A stretch of DNA of 64,000 nt from assembly GCF_016775155.1 (NCBI RefSeq), contig NZ_JAEUGD010000061.1:59076-123075 (forward strand), written 5' to 3'. The stretch comes from Fulvivirga marina (GTDB taxonomy: Bacteria; Bacteroidota; Bacteroidia; Cytophagales; Cyclobacteriaceae). Positions 18,015 to 26,790 of the stretch are shown piece after piece (position 1 is the first letter of the stretch; every line of letters starts with the position of its first letter). The notes under the pieces were generated by a model. The model was not told the origin of the DNA. It saw nothing but the letters and a program-made list of their open reading frames with translations, and did not search any database. The translations under genes and the position numbers were made by a program.

Positions 18015-18124
18015 CACTTGAAATTACATTTTTTGCCTTGTTATAATTTCTCAATACCCAATTAAAAAATCTAATTCAAATAAACAAAGCAACTGCGACA
18101 CTATCAACAGCAAGTGAATAACAG

Positions 18125-18233
18125 AAAAGAGGCCTTCTCAGTGTATTATCATCATTCCTAACCTTGAAGATTCTGACCCAATAAATTATCGGGAGCAGAA
18201 TCATTGTGATAATAACTTAAAAAAGCCTCTTTT
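18125..18233. repeat. 109-nt nested inverted repeat
   Basis: Three nested perfect stems share one axis: 18125-18133 with 18225-18233 (9 bp, AAAAGAGGC type), 18144-18151 with 18207-18214 (8 bp), and 18169-18175 with 18196-18202 (7 bp), with a CCC/GGG pair inside. The outer arms end in A or T runs. It starts 17 nt beyond the stop of the solute-binding protein gene and lies upstream of recQ. It could be an elaborate terminator, a small MITE-like element or a structured RNA. Confidence 0.6.
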
Positions 18234-18250
18234 TTGTTGGCGGAACCTGA

Positions 18251-19123
18251 CTATTTAGCCGTTTGAAGCAGCTTAACACCAGTATCTCCCAAGTGCTTTG
18301 AAAGAATTTTCTTATAAGCTACAGAGTTAGTATATCCTCCATTTGCATTAAAAAACTCCTCCATTAATGGCTGCCAGTCGCTATTCATTGGCATCACAAA
18401 CCCAAATTGTTCTGAAGCCTGGTCTCCTATAGGATGTCTTTTCAAAGGTTGTTTCCTTTGTACCGCATCCAGGTAAAAAGCCAGATCCAGATAAGAAAAT
18501 GCTTTGGGGTCTGACAATACCTTATCTAGGGTCGCCGGACTTGATGCTGCATAAGCTATCTTCATATCAGGATAGTATTTGTTTTTAAGGTCCTGGGTTC
18601 TTTTATCATTAAGCGTACCTTTTGCTGTATACGCAGTAAGTCCTTTAAACTTTACAGATATTTCGTCCAAGCTATTAAGTGTGGGTACACTCTTTTGAGT
18701 AATCAGGATAGCAAAGTTGGTGATAAAGGGAGGACTAAATTTAATTTCCTTTTTCCTGTTACTTGTTATGGTGATATTGCCTAGACCAAATACACCATTA
18801 CTGCTACCCTTAACACTATTATACATGCCTGTGAAACTACTTCCATCGCCTACAAATTTACTTGTCACTTTCACTCCTTTAGTTTCATTCACATACTCGA
18901 TAAAATCATTCATAATATCAACGCATATGCCTGTCAATTTTCCTGATTTATCTTTATAAACGAAACCTGGGGTTTCAACATACGCAAATGAAACTGTACC
19001 TGAACCTGCACCCTGAATTTTTTTCCAGGAATCTCCACTGTACTGAGCCATGAGTGGTGATGACACAGCCACCAAAAACATGACACTTATGCTAAAAAAT
19101 GCTAATAGTTTGTTTGTTTTCAT
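18251..19123 (-). CDS. Periplasmic solute-binding protein, SBP_bac_3 family
   Basis: This is a family-3 extracellular solute-binding protein of the type serving amino-acid ABC importers, 290 residues. It has a signal peptide (hydrophobic 7-22, cut after M-A-Q near 27). The mature part has the two-lobed pattern, with the F-V-Y-K-D-K-S-G-K-L-T-G-I-C-V-D-I-M signature near 55 and the typical hinge region G-L-T-A-Y-T-A-K-G-T-L-N near 165. No ABC permease or ATPase gene is nearby, so it may act as a receptor, serve a distant transporter or have another role. It lies 120 nt downstream of the enoyl-CoA hydratase gene. Confidence 0.85.
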   Translation of the reverse strand: MKTNKLLAFFSISVMFLVAVSSPLMAQYSGDSWKKIQGAGSGTVSFAYVETPGFVYKDKSGKLTGICVDIMNDFIEYVNETKGVKVTSKFVGDGSSFTGMYNSVKGSSNGVFGLGNITITSNRKKEIKFSPPFITNFAILITQKSVPTLNSLDEISVKFKGLTAYTAKGTLNDKRTQDLKNKYYPDMKIAYAASSPATLDKVLSDPKAFSYLDLAFYLDAVQRKQPLKRHPIGDQASEQFGFVMPMNSDWQPLMEEFFNANGGYTNSVAYKKILSKHLGDTGVKLLQTAK

Positions 19124-19243
19124 AATATGGGGTTGGTTTATAACTCAAATTAAACATCATCTTAGATTATTACCTATCAAACTTGAAGCCAAAATTGATT
19201 TTTTGTGTCTTTTCCAAAAAACACCTGAAAAAAGCTTCAAATA

Positions 19244-20017
19244 TTACCATTTTATTTCTTCCTTATTCAGGAAAGCTGCTATCCCTCGCTGACAGTCCTC
19301 GCTGGCTCTTGCCTTTGCATTCATCTCGGCTGCATATTGCAAGCCGTCTTCAAGCGACATGCCCTGCACTTTGGCAATCATCTGCTTGGTAAATGCCATC
19401 GACTGCTTACTGTTTTTACTTATTAGCATGTTTGCAAAGCTCTCCACCATTTCTTCAAGCTCAGAAGCAGCTACAACTTTATTAACGATTTCATAGGCCC
19501 TGGCCTCATCAGCGCTAATCAACTCTCCTGTAAGCAAAAGCTCCTTAGATTTCATTTCTCCAATTTTTCGCAACAAAAAGACTTTTACAATGGCAGGTAT
19601 AAAGCCTATCCTTACTTCTGTATAACCAAATTTTGCTTCAGGAACTGTAAAAGCAAAATCGCAAACCGATACCAAACCACAACCACCTGCTATGGCATGC
19701 CCCTGAACCTGAGCGATTACAATCTTATCAAGCGTATAAATTTGATAAAACAACTCTTTGAGGTGGTTAGAGTCTTCCAGGTTTTCCTCATAAGTATTAG
19801 CTTGAAGCTGCTGCAAATATCCTAGGTCGGCACCTGCACAAAAGGCTTTACCGTTAGCTCTTAGCACGATCACTTTCACCCCGTCATCCTGCGAGGCTTC
19901 TGAAAAGGCTTCCTTAAGCTCTGTCACCACTTCGTAACTCAGCGCATTTCGCTTTTCCGGGCGATTTAGTGTTATGTACCCAATCTGTCCTTTTTTACCG
20001 TATTCTATAAATTCCAT
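19244..20017 (-). CDS. Enoyl-CoA hydratase/isomerase family protein
   Basis: This is a crotonase-fold enzyme acting on acyl-CoA thioesters in fatty-acid or branched-chain amino-acid degradation. It is normal length (257 residues). The oxyanion-hole segments are present (A-F-C-A-G-A-D-L-G near 59-67 and H-A-I-A-G-G-C-G near 107-114). A Glu lies in the G-Y-T-E-V-R-I-G segment, near the catalytic Glu position. The pattern fits the methylglutaconyl-CoA hydratase-like branch, but substrate cannot be fixed from sequence. It is followed 11 nt upstream by comEC on the same strand, a linkage without evident functional meaning. Confidence 0.9.
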   Translation of the reverse strand: MEFIEYGKKGQIGYITLNRPEKRNALSYEVVTELKEAFSEASQDDGVKVIVLRANGKAFCAGADLGYLQQLQANTYEENLEDSNHLKELFYQIYTLDKIVIAQVQGHAIAGGCGLVSVCDFAFTVPEAKFGYTEVRIGFIPAIVKVFLLRKIGEMKSKELLLTGELISADEARAYEIVNKVVAASELEEMVESFANMLISKNSKQSMAFTKQMIAKVQGMSLEDGLQYAAEMNAKARASEDCQRGIAAFLNKEEIKW

Positions 20018-20028
20018 ATTTTGATATT

Positions 20029-22155
20029 TTAATTGAGTTCTATTTCGTAAGCACCTTCGTCATAAACGGAGTAGTATGATAAAGCCAGTTCCTCTGCCTC
20101 CCTTTTAAATCCCTTTGCCTGATACCACGACAATGACCCATCCAAGATGATCCTTTTAAAAACAAAGTTATTTTTGATCCATGCCAGGTCCTTATCAAAC
20201 CTCTTGCAAACCAATACATACCCTACACTAAGGGGATTCTTTAAATCCATTGTCTTACCAACCGGCTGATCTAATATTACAAAACTATTATTTTTGAAAT
20301 GTGCCATATGCACATTGTTAATAGTCTTTACCCAGGCAGTACTTTCTTGCTGCACCCAATGCACACTCGATATCTCTGAAAGCAAATGGTTGGGTTGAAT
20401 ATGGTAACCTACCTTACCATCCGTTATTTCAAAATCAGGATCCGTATATAAAAATGATTCTCCCTGAGCTATAAAATCAACAGCCGTATGGCCTGAGATA
20501 TTATAAACCGTTACCTTATCAGAAATCCCCAACAGCCTGATCGTGTGAGATACACTAAAAACTACAGCAAAAGCCAAAGCACTCCAGGCATAACTCATAT
20601 TTTTATAGTGAAAGAAGATCAAAAAAGATACTATAATGCCAAATATCATAGTAGCTTCTATACCACTAATGCTGACTTCGGTAATTTGAGAAAATGGTAA
20701 TTCTCTGATTGCGAATACCACCTCATTCATTCCCAACACACACCACTTCAACACCCACCCCAGCCCTGTAGCCAGCGTATCGATAAACCCGAAGGCCAAA
20801 ACACCAAGTCCCAGACAAAGTGTCAAAGTTGCGCCTGGGATGACTATAATATTGGATAGAAAAAAATAAGTCGGAAACTGATGAAAATACAATAAACATA
20901 ATGGCACCGTAGCCAACTGCGCAGCAAGAGCCACTGAGGTTAATGCCCATAGTTTATCAGGAATCAAATGATCAAAGACATGTAGTTGATAAACTTTCGG
21001 CTGCACATAAACAATCCCTAGCACTGCAAGGTATGAAAGCTGAAACCCCAGGGACATGATTAAATACGGATCATACATGAGAAGGCAAAAAGCTGAAACT
21101 GCCATTGTATTATATATATTAGAATCGCGACCACTGACCTGCCCCACAATAATAAAAGTAAACATGGTTACCGCCCGTAATACTGAAGGGGAAAAACCTG
21201 TAATCATGGCATAAAACCAAAGCACAAGAATGCAAACAACAGCTACTACCCACCTACCCCTCTTTGTAGATTGAAACCTACCCAAAAGAAAAAATACAAT
21301 CCCATAGATAATACCTACATGAAGCCCGGAAACCGCCAATACATGCATGGCTCCGGAAGCAGCATAAGCGTCTTGTGTAGTGTCATCCAGATCATCTTTG
21401 ATCCCCAACACCAATGCCTGAACAATACCCAATTCACGACCAGCCCCAATGCTTTCTTCCAATATATCTGCTGCCCCGGCTCTCAATCTATAGGCCATTG
21501 CCCATACAGGGTTCTGTATATTCCCAATAACCTGATAGTCTCCTTGCCTTAAAAAATGTTGATGATAAATGCTCTTAAAGGTCAAAAAACGCTTGTAGTC
21601 AAACTCTCCGGGATTCTGTGGCGGCCGGACAGCCTGAGGTGCTCCCTTTACCAGTAGTTGATCTCCATATTTTAGTTGGCTGGATTTATCAACATATAAG
21701 TATATCTTACCTAAAGCTTTCTGCCACTGTCCCGCTTGCTTATACCCTCTGACCTCTGCTTTATATCTTATGGTTTTTAATCGTTCTTCCCCAGGATCTT
21801 GCAGTGTTGCTACGTAATAAGTAGTACTATTAATGTGGTGAACTATGTGCTCGGAATGCCATCGCTGATCTTCCTGACCGACTCTCAGGTACCCGAGTAA
21901 AAAAACTGCAACAAACCCTACCATCGCTATGAGATGATGAGTAGAAAAAAAGTTTTTTTTGAGAATAAAAAACACCAGAATATACAAGATCACTATAGCA
22001 ACCCCTACCCAAAAAGCACCATTTCCGAGATCGGTGCTACCGAAAAAAATACCCATAAGCACCCCTGCAATAAAGGATGCAGTAATTCTAACGAAGGCAT
22101 ATGGTATCCAGTGAAGCACGCGCCCGAAGATAGTTTTTTTGAGTGCAAGCAACAA
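20029..22155 (-). CDS. comEC: ComEC/Rec2-family DNA internalisation protein
   Basis: This is an inner-membrane channel for single-stranded DNA uptake in natural transformation. The N-terminal part has membrane helices and a DUF4131 OB-like periplasmic domain (about 50-210). The Competence domain follows (about 225-500), with the signature L-A-V-S-G-L-H-V-G-I-I-Y-G at about 273 and many helices. After residue 540 comes a short soluble tail that lacks the H-x-H-x-D-H metallo-beta-lactamase motif seen in Firmicutes ComEC. The start shown is a TTG; no better start is available before residue 35. Confidence 0.9.
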   Translation of the reverse strand: MLLALKKTIFGRVLHWIPYAFVRITASFIAGVLMGIFFGSTDLGNGAFWVGVAIVILYILVFFILKKNFFSTHHLIAMVGFVAVFLLGYLRVGQEDQRWHSEHIVHHINSTTYYVATLQDPGEERLKTIRYKAEVRGYKQAGQWQKALGKIYLYVDKSSQLKYGDQLLVKGAPQAVRPPQNPGEFDYKRFLTFKSIYHQHFLRQGDYQVIGNIQNPVWAMAYRLRAGAADILEESIGAGRELGIVQALVLGIKDDLDDTTQDAYAASGAMHVLAVSGLHVGIIYGIVFFLLGRFQSTKRGRWVVAVVCILVLWFYAMITGFSPSVLRAVTMFTFIIVGQVSGRDSNIYNTMAVSAFCLLMYDPYLIMSLGFQLSYLAVLGIVYVQPKVYQLHVFDHLIPDKLWALTSVALAAQLATVPLCLLYFHQFPTYFFLSNIIVIPGATLTLCLGLGVLAFGFIDTLATGLGWVLKWCVLGMNEVVFAIRELPFSQITEVSISGIEATMIFGIIVSFLIFFHYKNMSYAWSALAFAVVFSVSHTIRLLGISDKVTVYNISGHTAVDFIAQGESFLYTDPDFEITDGKVGYHIQPNHLLSEISSVHWVQQESTAWVKTINNVHMAHFKNNSFVILDQPVGKTMDLKNPLSVGYVLVCKRFDKDLAWIKNNFVFKRIILDGSLSWYQAKGFKREAEELALSYYSVYDEGAYEIELN

Positions 22156-22331
22156 GACTGGCTGCTATATGTGGTAGGTGATCAAACAGTAATTCATCCT
22201 CAGCTAATCAAGAGAGCCCACGATTTAAAGGATTGATTTACAAAAATTTAAATCCATTTTCCATAACTCTATTTTGCCCATTTCGCGAATAATGTCAGGC
22301 CTAATAAAGTGATGACCGGTCGTCTCACAAA

Positions 22332-22793
22332 TCAAAAATGCATTTTCATACCTTCATGGGAGTCTACAAAGCCCAGAGCTTCGTAAAACTCAATGGCCTC
22401 AGGTCGTTGTTTATCGGTGGTAAGCTGCAGGAGGTGGGCACCTCTTTTACGAGCTCTCCCAATGGCATACTCAAATATTTTCTTTCCATAGCCCCTTCCC
22501 CTATAGCCCTTCTTTACCCGTACACCCTCTATCTGAGCCCGTATACCTCCCTGATAGGTCAGATATTGAATAAATGTAAGCTGAAAAACTCCTATAACCT
22601 GCCCCTCTTCTTCTACAACGGTCAACTCCTGATGAGGATCTCTGGCTATATCCACAAAGGCTCTGATATAACTTTGCGGAAGTGGATCTTCAAAACGCTC
22701 TCGCTTAGCGCCGAGGTCATCATCCGCAAGCATACTGACAATGTCTTTAAGATCATCAGAGGTGGCCAGTCGATAGGTAGGTTCCTTATCCAA
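22332..22793 (-). CDS. GNAT N-acetyltransferase (second of a tandem pair)
   Basis: This is a cytoplasmic acetyl-CoA-dependent acetyltransferase of the GNAT fold, 153 residues. The acetyl-CoA-binding motif V-K-K-G-Y-R-G-R-G-Y-G-K-K-I-F-E is at about 92-107, followed by the A-I-E-F-Y-E-A-L-G-F motif B segment near 134. The start is a TTG that overlaps the end of the upstream GNAT gene by 8 nt, suggesting translational coupling; an internal ATG at residue 21 would cut the fold. The substrate is unknown. Confidence 0.86.
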   Translation of the reverse strand: MDKEPTYRLATSDDLKDIVSMLADDDLGAKRERFEDPLPQSYIRAFVDIARDPHQELTVVEEEGQVIGVFQLTFIQYLTYQGGIRAQIEGVRVKKGYRGRGYGKKIFEYAIGRARKRGAHLLQLTTDKQRPEAIEFYEALGFVDSHEGMKMHF

Positions 22794-23223
22794 TTTTTCT
22801 TACCATTTTTTGGTGTTCAATGTCGCATTCCATAAAACGATCGCCTTCAGGCTTGAAGCCAAACTTTTCGTAAAGTGGCATGGCCGAAATCTGAGCATTA
22901 AGGTATAGTTTCTTGCCAGCACTATCAGCTTGTACGGCAATATGTTCCAGCACGCTCTCCACCAAAAGAGTACCAACTCCCCTTCCCCTATATGATTTCT
23001 TTACAGCAAACCTTTCCAGTTTAATACCTTCGTCAGTAGTTCTCCAACGTGCAGCACCACAAGGCTCATCTCCACAATGCGCCACAAAATGATGTGACTC
23101 ATCTTCAAAAATATCAAACTCTTCATCCCGGGCTACTTGTTGCTCGTTCACAAAAACTTCTTCTCTGACCTTAAAGGCCTGTTTTAATAGTATATTACTA
23201 TCTGCGAGTTGGACGGTCACCAT
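22786..23223 (-). CDS. GNAT N-acetyltransferase (first of a tandem pair)
   Basis: This is an ElaA/PhnO-like small GNAT acetyltransferase. From the ATG at 23223 it has 145 residues. It has the R-E-E-V-F-V-N-E-Q segment near residue 20, the acetyl-CoA loop S-Y-R-G-R-G-V-G-T-L-L near 78, and the M-P-L-Y-E-K-F-G-F segment near 118. The frame opens further upstream, but this start gives the usual N-terminus. It overlaps the end of the phoH gene by about 25 nt and the next GNAT gene by 8 nt, so the three form one operon. The substrate is unknown. Confidence 0.86.
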   Translation of the reverse strand: MVTVQLADSNILLKQAFKVREEVFVNEQQVARDEEFDIFEDESHHFVAHCGDEPCGAARWRTTDEGIKLERFAVKKSYRGRGVGTLLVESVLEHIAVQADSAGKKLYLNAQISAMPLYEKFGFKPEGDRFMECDIEHQKMVRKIG

Positions 23224-24175
23224 TATTTTCTGATTCCTTTTTTTCGTGATCATCATAGGCATCTATGATGTCCTTGACAATTTTATGTCTTACTACATCT
23301 TTACCGGTAAGCTCTACAAAGCCTATACCTTTGACGGGACGAAGTATTTTTATTGACTCGATCAATCCTGACTTTTGCTTTTTAGGCAAATCTATTTGAG
23401 AAGTATCTCCAGTTATAATCACCTTCGAGTTTGGTCCCATTCTGGTCAGGAACATCTTGATCTGCATAGGCGTAGTGTTTTGGGCCTCATCAAGCAGAAT
23501 GAATGCATTGTTAAGTGTCCTTCCTCGCATATATGCCAATGGGGCTATTTCAATAATATTATTTTCCATATAATACCTCAACTTCTCGGAAGGTACCATA
23601 TCAAACAAAGCATCGTAGATTGGGCGCAGATAAGGGTCCAACTTTTCCTTCAGGTCACCGGGCAGGAAGCCCAGCGTCTCCCCGGCCTCCACAGCCGGAC
23701 GGGTGATGATAATCTTCTTCACCTGCTTATTTTTGAGTGCCTTAACCGCCAGTGCCACGGATATATATGTTTTACCTGTACCCGCAGGTCCTAACGCAAA
23801 AACCAGATCATTCTCCCTAACAGCATATACCAGCTTTTGCTGATTGATGGTTTTGGGCTTTATTGTAAACCCCCTTGTACCATAGATCAGTACTTCTTCC
23901 TCATCCGGAAGCTTCTCTTCTGCCTCTTTAGCAAGGTAAGTCTGCACATTATCCTCTGTTACTTTTCCATATTTATGATAATGGTCAATTAGTGAGTTTA
24001 ATATATCATTGATCTTAAGAATTTCCGTGGTACTACCCTTAATCCGGATCTCATTACCACGTGACACAATTTTACTCTTAGGGAAGGCTGAAGCTACTTC
24101 TGTGATGTTTTTATTTTGTACTCCCAAGAAGTCTATAAGGGAGATATTTTCCAGCGTAATGACTTTCTCTACCAA
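23198..24175 (-). CDS. phoH: PhoH-like ATPase
   Basis: PhoH-family proteins are cytoplasmic P-loop ATPases/RNA helicase-like proteins of incompletely known role in RNA metabolism. At 325 residues this has normal length. Residues 1-110 carry a KH-like N-terminal region; the Walker A motif G-P-A-G-T-G-K-T is near 137, the G-E-T-L-G-F-L-P-G-D family signature near 170, and Walker B L-L-D-E-A-Q-N near 230. The start is a TTG preceded two codons upstream by an in-frame stop, so the choice is forced. It heads a three-gene operon with the two acetyltransferases. Confidence 0.94.
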   Translation of the reverse strand: MVEKVITLENISLIDFLGVQNKNITEVASAFPKSKIVSRGNEIRIKGSTTEILKINDILNSLIDHYHKYGKVTEDNVQTYLAKEAEEKLPDEEEVLIYGTRGFTIKPKTINQQKLVYAVRENDLVFALGPAGTGKTYISVALAVKALKNKQVKKIIITRPAVEAGETLGFLPGDLKEKLDPYLRPIYDALFDMVPSEKLRYYMENNIIEIAPLAYMRGRTLNNAFILLDEAQNTTPMQIKMFLTRMGPNSKVIITGDTSQIDLPKKQKSGLIESIKILRPVKGIGFVELTGKDVVRHKIVKDIIDAYDDHEKKESENNGDRPTRR

Positions 24176-24354
24176 ATGCTAATTAATTTAAAATGGAATT
24201 TTTAATGGTCAAATTTTAACTAATTTTGCCTTAAACAAAAATACGTAATAACAACGGCCGTTCAAAACAGGAAGTTCAGATTTAATAACCATAACATTCG
24301 TGTAATGTTGTTACAAAAACGGAACTTGCGGCACAAAAACTCATCACTGCTTAT

Positions 24355-25128
24355 ATGGCTATAATCACATTTTTATCTGACTTTGGAGAAAGTGATCATT
24401 ACGTGGCAGCCGTTAAAGCAAAAATCCTTTCTGTCAATCCCGGAATCTCTGTTGTAGACATCAGCCACCAGATCGCCACCGGTGATATTGCCCATGCTGC
24501 ATATGTACTCAATGCAGTTTTCAGGGAGTTTCCAAAGGGTACCGTACATCTGGTTGCTGTAAATACATCTGGCCAGTCCGGAGATAGGTATATTGCCGTT
24601 GAGCTCGAAAGCCATTTCTTTATAGGTACGGATAATGGTCTTTTTGGTTTGATCAGTGATCAGGAAGCCAGGTTTAAGGTTGATATCAATTCTATCAGTC
24701 CAATAAAAACTACCTTTCCTGCCAAGCAGGTATTTGCTCCCGCAGCAGCCAAGCTAGCCAGTGGAAAGGCCCTGCAAGATTTGGGATCACCCCTTGATGA
24801 ATATAAACGGATGCTTGGCAGACACCTGAAGGCAAATAAAAAGCAAATTGTGGGCAATGTGATAAGGGTAGACCATTATGGCAACCTGATCACCAATATT
24901 GACAAGACTACTTTTGACATTCTAAGTAAAGAAAAAGGGTATAACATCACTTTTGGAAGAGAAAGCAGTCGTCGGATTATGGACAATGTAAACGGCGCAG
25001 ATGCCGGAGATGTATTTATAATTTTTAACGATCAGGGCTTTATGGAGCTGGGCATTAATCAAGGCATAGCCTCTGAGCTTCTTGGCCTGGACTACGACAG
25101 TCCGGTGATCATCAATTTTGACGAATAA
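24355..25128 (+). CDS. S-adenosylmethionine hydrolase (SAM hydroxide adenosyltransferase, DUF62)
   Basis: Members of this family, related to fluorinase and chlorinase, usually cleave SAM to adenosine and methionine with water as nucleophile. At 257 residues this has normal length. The diagnostic N-terminus F-L-S-D-F-G-E-S-D-H-Y-V-A-A-V-K is at residues 5-20. The D-N-G-L-F-G segment is near 93, and the C-terminal domain contains V-D-H-Y-G-N-L-I-T-N-I near 168-178. An exact TAnnTTTG element (TAATTTTG, 24221-24228) could be its promoter, giving a leader of about 120 nt. It is followed 3 nt later by a monooxygenase-like gene. Confidence 0.94.
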   Translation: MAIITFLSDFGESDHYVAAVKAKILSVNPGISVVDISHQIATGDIAHAAYVLNAVFREFPKGTVHLVAVNTSGQSGDRYIAVELESHFFIGTDNGLFGLISDQEARFKVDINSISPIKTTFPAKQVFAPAAAKLASGKALQDLGSPLDEYKRMLGRHLKANKKQIVGNVIRVDHYGNLITNIDKTTFDILSKEKGYNITFGRESSRRIMDNVNGADAGDVFIIFNDQGFMELGINQGIASELLGLDYDSPVIINFDE

Positions 25129-25131
25129 AAC

Positions 25132-25425
25132 ATGCTGATAAGAATTGTACGAATGACCTTCCGTGAGGAAGAGGTGGAGAATTTTCTCAAGATATTTAAT
25201 GCCAGCAAACACAAAATCCGTTCCTTTTCAGGCTGCAATCACCTGGAACTACATAAAGACTACAACAAAGACAATATATATGTCACCTATAGCCACTGGG
25301 ATAATGAAAACGCCCTCAATAACTACCGTCATTCCGACCTCTTTAAAAGCGTATGGACAGATACAAAAGCACTGTTTGCTGACAAACCTGTTGCATATTC
25401 TCATAGAGAAGTAATGGTAGTTTAG
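25132..25425 (+). CDS. Antibiotic biosynthesis monooxygenase (ABM)-domain protein
   Basis: This is a 97-residue protein of the dimeric alpha/beta-barrel ABM fold, resembling small quinol monooxygenases such as YgiN. The pattern M-L-I-R-I-V-R-M-T-F at the start, C-N-H-L-E-L near 40, the S-H-W-D-N-E segment near 58 and the final strand fit the family. It begins 3 nt after the SAM hydrolase stop and is probably in the same transcript. The enzymatic activity is unproven; many members have no known substrate. Confidence 0.82.
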   Translation: MLIRIVRMTFREEEVENFLKIFNASKHKIRSFSGCNHLELHKDYNKDNIYVTYSHWDNENALNNYRHSDLFKSVWTDTKALFADKPVAYSHREVMVV

Positions 25426-25534
25426 GTTTGGTTTTGAGTAAACAGAGGAAGTAAACAATGAATTAAGTTCAGTATTAAGGGGGACACCAATTGCTTTTTA
25501 CTTAATAATGGTAACCTGACCCTTTGGCCAACAC

Positions 25535-25882
25535 TTACCTATAAAGCGCCAATGCTTCATTTAGAATAGTCTCAATAGTCTCCACTGGTAAATTATCCTC
25601 AGGGTTAACTCTGAATATTTTCATTCGGGAGCGAGTGCCCTTTTCTAGCTGTGGATGATCAAGGTGTTTTCCCTCTACCATAAGGATGTACGGCTCATCA
25701 GTTTTCTTATCAGTCCAGAGATAACAAAACATCTTTTTCTTATAACAAAAGCAAGGCATTCCATACTTGCGTGTTTCAGCAATGTTATCATCTTGCCTAA
25801 GAATAATATCCCTCAAAGCAAGTAAGCACCCCCTATTAGGCTCCTCTTTGTTCATGTAGAATTGATCAAGCTCTCTGATCAT
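25535..25882 (-). CDS. DUF1801 domain protein
   Basis: This is a 115-residue cytoplasmic protein with the DUF1801/YdhG-like fold. The diagnostic pattern is L-R-D-I-I-L-R near 23, then E-T-R-K-Y-G-M-P-C-F near 36 and F-C-Y-L-W near 51. The biochemical role of the family is unknown. It is convergent with the preceding gene and stands alone. Confidence 0.82.
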   Translation of the reverse strand: MIRELDQFYMNKEEPNRGCLLALRDIILRQDDNIAETRKYGMPCFCYKKKMFCYLWTDKKTDEPYILMVEGKHLDHPQLEKGTRSRMKIFRVNPEDNLPVETIETILNEALALYR

Positions 25883-25999
25883 AATTTAATGTTTTGTTCA
25901 GAAATACAGGTGAGCATATTGGGCAACATCACCATTTAAACTTAGTAAATACCGACAAATTATGTATTCATTCTTAGTTATTAATGGTATTTTGTAACT

Positions 26000-26461
26000 A
26001 TGTCTACCGAAAGTGCAGGTATATTGATGTACCGGATACGTAATAGCGGGCCAGAGGTTTTCCTGGTTCATCCGGGTGGGCCCTTTTTCAAAAAAAAGGA
26101 CAACGGCTCGTGGAGTATCCCTAAAGGGTTACCGGAAAAAGGAGAAAACCTTGACTGCGCTGCCTTGCGCGAGTTTGAGGAAGAAACCGGACTAAAGCCC
26201 GATGGAAACTTGCTGTCACTGGGCGCTATAAAGCAAAAAGGAGGAAAGGTGGTACACTGTTGGGCCATGGAAGGCAATATTCATGAAGACTTTAAGCTAA
26301 CCAGCAATACCTTTGAAATAGAGTGGCCTCCCCGGTCTGGCAGGAAGCAACGCTTTCCTGAAATAGATAAAGCAAGGTTCTTCCCTATAGAGCAAGCTAT
26401 TATCAAAATCAATCCCGCACAAGTCACCTTGATAGAGCGGTTACTCGACATCATGGATTAG
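26000..26461 (+). CDS. Nudix hydrolase, Ap4A-hydrolase/MutT-like
   Basis: This is a 153-residue Nudix pyrophosphohydrolase with a fully canonical Nudix box at about residues 39-61 (G-L-P-E-K-G-E at its start, R-E-F-E-E-E-T-G-L at its end). The preceding S-W-S-I-P-K-G and N-terminal E-S-A-G-I-L-M-Y-R segments are typical of the diadenosine-polyphosphate-hydrolase-like subgroup. It probably hydrolyses a nucleoside polyphosphate; the exact substrate is uncertain. It is a single gene. Confidence 0.9.
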   Translation: MSTESAGILMYRIRNSGPEVFLVHPGGPFFKKKDNGSWSIPKGLPEKGENLDCAALREFEEETGLKPDGNLLSLGAIKQKGGKVVHCWAMEGNIHEDFKLTSNTFEIEWPPRSGRKQRFPEIDKARFFPIEQAIIKINPAQVTLIERLLDIMD

Positions 26462-26550
26462 GAGAGATATTCTTCTTTCGAGTCCATCCTTAATGGCATA
26501 CCCATCACTCTTCTAACCATCTGAAATTCCCCCATTGGGCTCCCTCCTCT

Positions 26551-26593
26551 GTAACAAATGTTACCGTGCTCATTCCAGTGTAACAAATGTTGC
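26551..26593. promoter_or_regulatory. Two upstream copies of a 14-bp palindromic operator
   Basis: GTAACAAATGTTAC (26551-26564) is a perfect 6+2+6 palindrome. A second copy, GTAACAAATGTTGC, lies at 26580-26593, 29 bp further on (about three helical turns). Both match a third copy at the efflux promoter, giving a consensus GYAACAAWTGTTRC. This is likely a binding site for a TetR/MarR-type repressor not encoded in the window. Confidence 0.55.
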
Positions 26594-26726
26594 GCTAAAC
26601 ATCTGCTTACCCTCGTAAACTTAACAAAAACAGAGACAACAATGTTAGAAAATAAAAAGGAGAGTAAACAGTGGCCAAGGAAAAGTAAAGACATGATATC
26701 GGGTCAAATTCGCACTCAACCTTTCT

Positions 26727-26770
26727 GCAACAATTGTTACAAATTTTCCTCAACACAGTCTATACTTTTG
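26727..26770 (+). promoter_or_regulatory. Promoter of the RND efflux operon with overlapping operator
   Basis: The third palindrome, GCAACAATTGTTAC, is at 26727-26740, and an exact Bacteroidota -7 element (TACTTTTG) is at 26763-26770. The palindrome covers the region where the -33 contact should be, so a bound repressor would block transcription. The placement also shows that translation starts at 26791 rather than at an earlier in-frame codon. Confidence 0.6.
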
Positions 26771-26790
26771 CATTGAAACTTATAATAAAT

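Noticed and set aside
21934..22236. Plus-strand ORF of 100 codons opposite comEC
   Set aside because: It is a shadow of the comEC frame, with no start signal or family resemblance.
26638..26646. AACAATGTT as a fourth copy of the efflux operator
   Set aside because: The half-sites are one base closer together and the outer bases do not match, so it does not fit the 14-bp consensus.
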